Positions 56,944 to 64,000 of a stretch of DNA of 64,000 nt are shown piece by piece (positions within the stretch are counted from its first letter, which is position 1; each line of letters starts with the position of its first letter). The position numbers and the translations under genes were made by a program. This stretch comes from CBDCXE01 sp965223725 [NCBI: Nitrospinota bacterium] (GTDB lineage Bacteria; Nitrospinota_A; UBA7883). The notes beneath the pieces are model-generated. The model made no database searches and was not told the origin of the DNA. It was given only the letters and a program-made list of their open reading frames with translations. Location: contig CBDCXE010000003.1 in the NCBI GenBank assembly GCA_965223725.1, positions 305,081 to 369,080 of the forward strand, in the 5' to 3' direction.

Positions 56944-57624
56944 TTAATGCTTGCGCACCATCAGCATTCCGCAACCAAACCCTTTGGCAGGACCAATCCC
57001 CTGATAAAGCGCGGTCAGGAACTTGTCCGGGTTGGTGACGGTCAGGGCGCCAGTAAGATCAATGGTGCTGATGGATATATTCTTTTTCCCTTTTCCTTTA
57101 TACAGTGTCCTTTGGGTATAGCTGTCAGCCATGATACGGTTCTTGTCCACAGAGAACCCGTTAATATTGGCCCGTTTAATCAGCCAGTCTACGGCCTGTT
57201 CATGGGCGATTTCGTTTTTAGTGGGCCATTCATTTTTCGGGATGCCGCTATTCTCCAGCCGTTTCTTTTCGTCCATGACGATATCATGGCGTTTATGTTT
57301 GCCGTGCTCATCCCGTCGGGTGCGTACTGGATTAACGCGCAGTTTGAATGAAAGATGCATACCATCCGTAAGTTGCGGGTTGTATTCTTTTGTTTCTAGC
57401 TTCCATATATATTCTGTGTCGTTTGGTGGTTTGCCGGAAACAACATATATTCTGGGCCAGCGGCTGCACTCGTCGATATGATAAATAAAGCTGCGCTGGC
57501 TGCCATTGCCGGTACCAAACAGCTTCCAGATATGCTGGTGAACAGAATAGCCACCATCTTTTGAAACTCGTCTGTAGGTGTGTCGATTAACGTCGCGATT
57601 GAGGGTTAACCTGCTGAAATACAT
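56944..57624 (-). CDS. cas6e: CRISPR RNA endonuclease Cas6e
   Basis: A 226-residue Cas6e (Cse3/CasE), which cuts the pre-crRNA at the repeat hairpin and stays bound. Two ferredoxin-like folds are seen; likely catalytic residues are Y26 and H29/H31 (YSVHQHIWKLF), and the glycine-rich loop GIGPAKGFGCGMLMV lies near the end. It starts 13 bases upstream of cas1 and 3 bases after cas5e. The frame is intact. Confidence 0.95.
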   Translation of the reverse strand: MYFSRLTLNRDVNRHTYRRVSKDGGYSVHQHIWKLFGTGNGSQRSFIYHIDECSRWPRIYVVSGKPPNDTEYIWKLETKEYNPQLTDGMHLSFKLRVNPVRTRRDEHGKHKRHDIVMDEKKRLENSGIPKNEWPTKNEIAHEQAVDWLIKRANINGFSVDKNRIMADSYTQRTLYKGKGKKNISISTIDLTGALTVTNPDKFLTALYQGIGPAKGFGCGMLMVRKH

Positions 57625-57627
57625 AAT

Positions 57628-58371
57628 TCACTCCTCTTTATTATTCCTGACGCTGGTGTAATGTTCCTGCCGGTTCATGAATTGCCAGCGTGTCCGGCTT
57701 ATGGGCGTATCGCGTCTTGTATTGGTATGGGTCACCACAAGGCCTGACAGATCCGGATCAGCCGGCTCCTCCCAGTAGTAGTGGAAGATATTACCTTTAT
57801 CGAATTCGGGTAATAACTGATCTCCCCTGAATTTTGATAGTTCAAAAGCTTCCTTGATTGTTATAGCTGAAACGAGCTGTGGATCGAGGGGCAGCGCCAG
57901 TGGACACGATTTTCTGCCAAGGTAAAGAGTAAAGACAGGGTTTGTCAGCCTTGCCTTTAATTCAGATAGAGAATAAGCGGCAGCTTCATTTTTTGTCCAG
58001 ACGCATGCTGTGGAGAAAGCGTCACAATAGTAATCACGGGAAGAGAGGACCGTCCCAACTTTTTCCGCCGCCAGTTCTTCCCTGCGTGTATAAAACTTTA
58101 CGCCACGCTTTGCTTCTGGAACCTGGGCGGTGTGATAATCCTGCAGCAGGGTTCCGGGGCTGGTAACACGGAAAGCTGTAGCGTAGGAATCGCTTAGCTC
58201 TGCATGGCGTTCCTCTTCATCACGTTTTATACCAAGGGCGGCGGCGATCAGGCCGAGTATGGCGGAACGGGATGGCTGCGCGATTGATGGGCGACGCTCT
58301 CCCACTGCAATGTCACCCCAGGAAGCCATGGGGCCATATAACCAGAAAACCAGAAACTCACGCATCGTCAA
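57628..58371 (-). CDS. cas5e: Cascade subunit Cas5e
   Basis: A 247-residue Cas5e (CasD), which binds the 5' handle of the crRNA. The start REFLVFWLYGPMASWGDIAV and ERRPSIAQPSRSAILGLIAA are characteristic, as is DYHTAQVPEAKRGVKFYTRR. The frame overlaps the cas7e end by 14 bases. It looks intact. Confidence 0.94.
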   Translation of the reverse strand: MTMREFLVFWLYGPMASWGDIAVGERRPSIAQPSRSAILGLIAAALGIKRDEEERHAELSDSYATAFRVTSPGTLLQDYHTAQVPEAKRGVKFYTRREELAAEKVGTVLSSRDYYCDAFSTACVWTKNEAAAYSLSELKARLTNPVFTLYLGRKSCPLALPLDPQLVSAITIKEAFELSKFRGDQLLPEFDKGNIFHYYWEEPADPDLSGLVVTHTNTRRDTPISRTRWQFMNRQEHYTSVRNNKEE

Positions 58372-59431
58372 TGCCCCCTTTTACGAAGTCAACAATATCC
58401 TGCAGGCAGCCGGTTCCATCATGGGTGTTCATCACGCATGTTTCGCTCTCGGTCAGGCCGTACGCCTTGTCCATTTTTTCTTTCGTGTCCATCAGTTGTT
58501 TGATAGATGAATCCATCAGGTCCGTTCCGTTGGTAGGTTTCAGATAGGCGACAGAGAGAGAACGCGGCTGGTAATCGCCCTTTTCAGCGAGAATGTATGA
58601 CGCATGGGCGCGTGACGCAAAACTGTTCTGCTTGCCCGTAGGCGAGACAGTGGCGGCGCATTCGGCCAGGGCGGCGATGGTTCGTTTTGCAAGGTCCACA
58701 TCATCGCTGAGGTTCTCCCGCAACAGGTTGCAATCGACACATATGTACAGATAGTAAAGGCCAGCCGCGAACTCAGTCTCGCCGATATGCGCGGCGCCCA
58801 TATCGTCTTCGTTCAGGTTCAGGTCGTCAACCGCGGTGAAATAGTCATCTTCCGCCGCCACTTTATGGACAGTGATTGCGTGGGCCACCTGCACAGCCGC
58901 TTCGGTATTATATTTAGGAGAGCTGGCCAGCATGCGCCCAAACATGGCGATGTCAGCCGATTTATGCTCTTCGCGCAACAGCTCCAGGTCATCATCGGTA
59001 GGCCCTTCACCTGTTTCTGCCAGCTTTTCGACCAGGTCGTCTATACCCGCCTGTTCTTTCACGCTGAAATGAGCCAGTTGCTCCAGCGCAAGATCCTTTA
59101 CCTCTTTTTCTTTTTTTTCAGCCGATACAACTTTTCCAAATACATTTGCGATTTGCCAGGCCCATCTTAGCGCTTGTTTTTCTTTCACACCTTTTTCAAT
59201 TAAAGATTCATATGCTTCTATTCCCATTCTTTTCGTTCTGGTCCCTACATGACCCTTTAAAGTCGCCTCAAACGGTTCGGATGTGCGCCAGGCGCGTTTG
59301 AGGCTTTGCGAGGAGACCCGCATTCTGTTTGCGCCACCCATGACCGCCGACTTGGGGCGGCCCAGATCATCACGGTTGAGGTTGGAGGGTGGATACGATG
59401 TTAAAAGATGCAGTTGGGTAAATCTGGACAT
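58358..59431 (-). CDS. cas7e: Cascade backbone subunit Cas7e
   Basis: A 357-residue Cas7e (CasC/Cse4), six copies of which form the Cascade backbone on the crRNA. The start LHLLTSYPPSNLNRDDLGRP and GGANRMRVSSQSLKRAWRTS are the family hallmarks; GAAHIGETEFAAGLYYLYIC and TGKQNSFASRAHASYILAEK follow. It is intact and starts 26 bases after cse2. Confidence 0.96.
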   Translation of the reverse strand: MSRFTQLHLLTSYPPSNLNRDDLGRPKSAVMGGANRMRVSSQSLKRAWRTSEPFEATLKGHVGTRTKRMGIEAYESLIEKGVKEKQALRWAWQIANVFGKVVSAEKKEKEVKDLALEQLAHFSVKEQAGIDDLVEKLAETGEGPTDDDLELLREEHKSADIAMFGRMLASSPKYNTEAAVQVAHAITVHKVAAEDDYFTAVDDLNLNEDDMGAAHIGETEFAAGLYYLYICVDCNLLRENLSDDVDLAKRTIAALAECAATVSPTGKQNSFASRAHASYILAEKGDYQPRSLSVAYLKPTNGTDLMDSSIKQLMDTKEKMDKAYGLTESETCVMNTHDGTGCLQDIVDFVKGGIDDA

Positions 59432-59457
59432 TATTTTCTCCTTGGTTTAGATATTGG

Positions 59458-59964
59458 TTAATCCGCTGTTGGCGCGGCGCCGTAATAGTCATACGCCATC
59501 TGTTTTTTAGTTCGCTCGTTCCACCAGTAGACGACGCGGGCCAGGTCGATCACGTTCAGTTTGTTATCAAGAAGATGAACAACGCGGATCATATCCCGGT
59601 AAAGATCGGTATGTGATTGATGTTTGATAAGATGGCGGAACCGCAGACCACTAAGCCGCGCCTTGTCGGCGCCCTGTTTTGACTGCGCCATCTGCTCGGC
59701 GAGTGACGAGCCGGGGATGTGCTGTTTTACATGGGCCAATATCCCGGCCAGCGCCGCTGAACCATTTTCGTATACGGCGCCATGCTGTTTCAGCTCTCGC
59801 CAAAGTTCATGATACGCCTCTGTGAATACAATTTCGTCGAGGCTTTTACATCGGCGCAGTTGGGCCCGGTCACCACGCTTTTGGTCAAGCCCGTTCCACC
59901 AGCTCAACAGCTCCTTTGCTTCAGCGCTATCACTTTCGAATTTCAGGTAAGTCGTTTCAGTCAT
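59458..59964 (-). CDS. cse2: Cascade small subunit Cse2 (Cas11e)
   Basis: A 168-residue all-helical Cse2 (CasB). The segments LLSWWNGLDQKRGDRAQLRR and LSGLRFRHLIKHQSHTDLYR match the family, as does the C-terminal VIDLARVVYWWNERTKKQM. Two copies hold the non-target strand in Cascade. It overlaps the end of cas8e by 8 bases. The frame is open. Confidence 0.92.
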   Translation of the reverse strand: MTETTYLKFESDSAEAKELLSWWNGLDQKRGDRAQLRRCKSLDEIVFTEAYHELWRELKQHGAVYENGSAALAGILAHVKQHIPGSSLAEQMAQSKQGADKARLSGLRFRHLIKHQSHTDLYRDMIRVVHLLDNKLNVIDLARVVYWWNERTKKQMAYDYYGAAPTAD

Positions 59965-61571
59965 TATTCTCCACCTCCTTTTTCTTCATTTTTTTAGATT
60001 TTTCAGGTTTGGGCAGGCCCAGCAATTCTGTGACGATCTTATGTTTGTGGTTGAATTTTTGAAGGTCCCGGCGAGCTCTTGAAATACGTTTAGGGTCGGA
60101 ATATTCGATAGGGGAACTTAATACCACATCGTCGAAAAGCTTGATAGAGGCCTCCAACAGTCGCGCATGCCAGCTTTTTCGCAGATCGACAGTTTCGTTT
60201 CCACTTTCCAGTTCAGCCTTCAGCTTGGAAAGTGTGTCATAGAAATCTGGTTCTGTGGCGGACCAGAATGACCGATCGATGAACGATGTATCCCCTTTGG
60301 CGTCGCCCGGTCTTTTGAACCAGGCCTTTTTTACACAGCTTTTCAGGTTGCTGGCGACCTCCTTTGCTGAATTTACCAGCCGTAAAACCAGGTCTTCATA
60401 TTCATCCCTGATTGCGGCATCGACGTTGATAATTGGCATGCGCCCTTCGTACCAGCACTTTATTTTCGCCTTGCCAGGCTCTATATCACAACCAAACGCC
60501 CAGAGCCGATATTGGTACCCCTCCTGCGAAGCAATATCAATCCTCTCGCTTTCCAGAAACTGCGCAATTACCTTTGCCGGAGTTTTTGTCTGCTTTTTGT
60601 TAGTGGAGTCGTTATAAACAAGTCCAAGCCAGTGCTTGTAATCCAGGGTTCCGGGGGTTTTAATGGCCAGAAGGCCCTTTTCCGAATGATTATAGGGTGA
60701 AAGTGGATGGAACCATTGGTCGGAGTAGTTGATGCCGCCAGGACGAGTGTAAAATTCTTTTACTAAGCTGTTATGCTCATTGTTGCATAATGTGCATGGA
60801 GCATGTGGATTTTCTGATCTGATTATATAAATCCTTCTGGGCATCCCCCAAAATAAGTGCGCCGGAACAGCGTCTTCTGGTGTGATTTCGCGCTTTACTG
60901 CGGACCAATTAAAACTGTTCGGTTCAAGCCATGGAAAATACTTGCTACAGTATCCATTTTTTCGACTTTTTTTGTCGAAAGAACTGGCAATGATAGTATT
61001 CATCCATATGGTATGCCAAAGATTATTACCTAGTATAATGCTGGTTAATGGCCCTCCGCCCCGTATTGAGACGCGGTGGCCTGCTCCACCCACTGGGAGA
61101 GTTTGTCTGTAAAGTCATTATAGCGGCAGAACAGCATGACAAACACATCCTGTACATTGGCTTATTCTTTTCGAAGTGGCCTTGCGGTTCGTTAATCAGA
61201 AGGTTATCGATGGATTTATTTGAATCATTTTTCAATTCTTTCAATACTGTTCCATCCTGCATGAATCGAGGGCCGTCGCCGTCTAGGTTGAACGCGTGGG
61301 ATACCGGCGCAAACTTTGTGGCCAGCTCTTCCGGCGTCGGTGGCTCTGTGAACCAGTCGTACCAATGGTCCTCGTCTTCCGGTGGAGTCGCTGTCTGGAC
61401 CAGGCCTATCAGGAACTGGATCATGGCGCCGTTGAAATCGGGCCGCGGGAAATCGAGCGCCGTGACCGGATTGTCCAGATCGCTTGTGACTTGACTGGGC
61501 GCTATTTTATCGCGCATGCCGCTGCGTCGCCGAACAGGTATCCATTGTTCATTGATAAGGTTGAACACCAT
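59957..61571 (-). pseudogene. cas8e: Cascade large subunit Cas8e (Cse1), frameshifted
   Basis: Cas8e (CasA) recognises the PAM and recruits Cas3. The first part (61571 leftward) is normal: FNLINEQWIPVRRRSG, MCLSCCSAAIMTLQTNSPSG. It then shifts at about 61085: the family sequence GGAGHRVSIRGGGPLTSII continues in the next frame through 59957. The span of 1,615 bases is one more than a multiple of three, fitting a single inserted base near the GGGTGG at 61083-61088. The original frame stops about 20 codons later. The second frame has the CTLCNNEH zinc-type pair and runs to cse2. Either a real mutation or a sequencing error; if real, PAM recognition and Cas3 recruitment are lost. Confidence 0.9.
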
Positions 61572-64000
61572 TACTCTTCTCCTTCTTTTTTTATTTCGAA
61601 GCCCGTCTCCATCGAATATTTCACATGCACAGTTTTGTCATTTCCATCTGTCGCTTTTCCGTACCAGTCGCTGTCGTATCCTTTTTTCATTGGAATTAAC
61701 ACGCTCCATCTTCCTTTATCTGGCATGCTCTCCTTTGCTGTTTTCACCGCTTGCATGAGCATTTGGTTTTCGTGATCAGCCTCTTTGCTGATCAACGCTT
61801 GCCTGACACTGAGCTGGCTCATCTGCCATGGGTGGTGATCCTTATCGCGCCACGGTCTTAGATGATTGTTGACCCACTTGCCCAGGCGTACAGTTGTCTG
61901 GATTTCGCCCAGTCGGGTAACAGCTTTGGTATCATCTATCCATTGCGATTCGGTTGCCTTGTATCCTTCGTCGAGATCAAGTTCCGCCGCTTTTGCCAGC
62001 GAGCGCTCCGCCATTATCTGGCCGTACGCTTCATTAGCGTTATCAGCCAGCCCTTCAGGAACCGGCATGTCTGTGCCATAGATTTGCTCTATCATACTGC
62101 GCGAGTCATCCGGCGTGGTCCATCCGCCCATGGTTTTCAATAGCCGTGATGTGAGCCACAATTTCGCGTGATCTGGATAAACATAAGCCGCTTTTGAAAA
62201 CATCGATCTGTACCAGTCACCCCCTGGGTCCTCAACAGGGTCAGGGCCATACACAACAAGCAGAGGCTTGCCCCTTTGATCTTCTGCATCCGGGTCCAGC
62301 AAGTTACCTTTGTCGTCCCGCGCATGGCGACAAAGCCGCCCGGCGCGCTGTATCAAAAGGTCAATGGGGCGAGGTCCGACACAACCAGGTCGAAATCAAG
62401 ATCAAGCGACTGCTCCACCACCTGGGTGGCGATCAATACCTTGCCGCTGCGGATGTTCTCGTTGCTATCTTTACCGAACCTTCCAAGTGCGTCCTTCTCG
62501 ATATCGAGTCTGTCGCCCATGGCGAATCTGGCGTGAAAAAGATATACATTTTCCGGGTTGAGCATTTTCTGCAGATTTTCATAAGCTACGACAGCGTCTG
62601 AAACAGTGTTCCTGATCCATAACACACAATTGCCAGACCGCGCTCTGCCTAGTATGTGGCTATGTACATCGAATATATCTTCTGTAAGTTCGACTTTTAC
62701 GCTCCTCCGATTTCTTTTGCTTGATTCCACAGCTGTTTGTCCGGTATTGTTCCGGGACACCTGCGTTATCAAAGGATACCCGTCGGCAAGAGCCGCAGGA
62801 TCAATCTGTAAATCACCGTTCTGATAACCAGTGATCAATTGAGCTCGAACATTTTTTGGTAAAGTCGCAGACAGAATGATCGCGCTTCCACCAAGAGCAG
62901 CGTGAAATGAAAGCAACGCCTTTAATAATTGCGTCATATAATCATCGTAGGCGTGAGCTTCATCAACTATAAGTACCTTTGAAGCGAGCCCGATCAACCT
63001 TAAGGATTGATGTTTTGACGCCAGTATTGACAGTAGCGCCTGATCGATAGTGCCAACGCCTATATTCGCCAGAAACGACTTTTTGTTGCTGTCTGCGATC
63101 CATGCAGAGCACTGGGCGGCAGCTGAAGGCTCATCTTTGCCATAATTGGCGCTATCATCATCTGAATAGTCAAGTATAGATGCACGAAATTCTTCTAAAA
63201 GTTTACTGCCGCCGTGGGCCAAGGCCAGCGAAGGAGAGCTGCTCTCTGTGTATAATTTTCTATAGCTCTGCGCCAGCCGCCCATACATTGCGTTGGATGT
63301 GGCCATGGTGGGCAGGGCTATATATATGCCATCCGCCTGACCCCTGGCCATGATGCGATGCGCCAGAACCAGCGCTGCTTCGGTTTTGCCTGATCCTGTT
63401 ACATCTTCCACAATGAACAGCTGTGGGACCTGATACATATCGCACCTTTCGGCCTCTAGCTGTGCTGGACTGAGTTTGTCGAAGTTAAACAACCTGGCTG
63501 CGCCGGTCCGCTGCGAAACCTGGGATGGCAGGATACCAGATTTTTCAATCGCTTTGACAGCGTTCGGTAGGGCTGTATCATGCCAGTAGTCATCTATTGA
63601 AGTATGGTCAGATTTATACTGAAAATACCTCCGGTCAGAACCTATCCAGTCACACAATACAGAGAGGCCTGCCATGAGCCAGGAAGCTCGTTTAACACGT
63701 TTCAGCAACACCTTTGGATCGGGCAAGTGTGACGTCTGATTATGTGCGAGCAGTAATTCGGCTGATTGCGTTGCGAACTGCTCTGCTGATGAAATGTCCT
63801 CCTCCGTATAGTGGAGCCTGTACTTTACCGGGGGGTTGTTGGAAGGAGGTTTGCCGTGATGACCGGTAACCGGCTGGGCGAAATAATCGAACACTCTTTT
63901 CCATTGGCGTTCGGTTCCAGCTTCTGTTTCCTTTATGCCAAGCCAGTTTTTTTCATATAAAACCTTCCACAAATGCTGGCGCCAGAATGCGTAACCCAGG
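61571..64000 (-). pseudogene. cas3: CRISPR helicase-nuclease Cas3, frameshifted, cut by window edge
   Basis: Cas3 unwinds and degrades DNA found by Cascade. Visible parts are the end of the HD nuclease domain (VTGHHGKPP), then the helicase: Walker A VTGSGKTEAALV, DEAH box VLIVDEAHAYDDYM, motif III ILSATLPKNV and motif V EQSLDLDFDLVVSDLAP. The frame then breaks at about 62360: the next frame continues with QRAGRLCRHARDD (motif VI) to 61571. The length fits one missing base in CCCCATTGACC, where CCCCAATTGACC would restore the frame. The HD-domain start lies beyond the window. Its stop overlaps the cas8e start as TAATG. Confidence 0.9.

Overview
The window comes from a Gram-negative bacterium of roughly balanced base composition. 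It carries LPS export genes (lptC, lptA, lptB), an outer-membrane barrel protein, a type II secretion block and RNA polymerase sigma-54. The gene mix (lptCAB-rpoN-hpf-ptsN-EIIA-HPr-EI, a UbiD-like decarboxylase, a bacterial deoxyhypusine-synthase homologue, larBC) resembles Desulfobacterota, Nitrospinota and neighbouring deep lineages. I cannot assign a species or phylum from sequence alone.

Bases 1-44,000 are dense, ordinary chromosome. On the minus strand there is gpsA-larB-larC, a pair of coupled GT4 glycosyltransferases, a type II secretion run (gspC-D-E-F, preceded by a lipoprotein), and gpmI, an MBL hydrolase, a radical SAM protein and a UbiD-family decarboxylase in one operon-like run. 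On the plus strand there is accB-accC-MBL, then the long run lptC-lptA-lptB-rpoN-hpf-ptsN-EIIA-HPr-EI-murJ with many ATGA or TAATG overlaps, and a Fur-family regulator. A minus-strand trio (periplasmic protein, ABC ATPase, outer-membrane barrel), smc and thiL follow, then rodZ and a purine nucleoside phosphorylase with a histone-like tail. Four tRNAs (Arg-CCT, Leu-CAG, Ser-GCT, Val-TAC) are present.

From the tRNA-Val at 44,020 onward the character changes to that of an integrated element. There are two tyrosine recombinases and a small helix-turn-helix protein. Next comes about 850 bases of non-coding DNA packed with inverted repeats (46,562-47,413), which I regard as the strongest unexplained signal. 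An IS fragment, a small membrane protein and a complete IS3-family element follow.

The last 14.5 kb is a type I-E CRISPR-Cas locus. It has an array of 102 repeats and 101 spacers, an AT-rich leader, then (reading leftward from the right edge) cas3, cas8e, cse2, cas7e, cas5e, cas6e, cas1 and cas2. cas3 and cas8e each contain a one-base frameshift, while cas1, cas2, cas6e, cas5e, cas7e and cse2 are open. The two spacers nearest the leader, normally the newest, are only 25 and 24 bases instead of 33. As read, the locus looks able to process RNA and carry Cas1-Cas2 but unable to cleave targets, unless the frameshifts are sequencing errors.

Other points of note are two conserved proteins (LarB, HPr) with no standard start codon in their conserved reading frame, an IF2-N-type domain joined to a membrane-anchored coiled coil, and two diverged spacers that encode the same protein motif.
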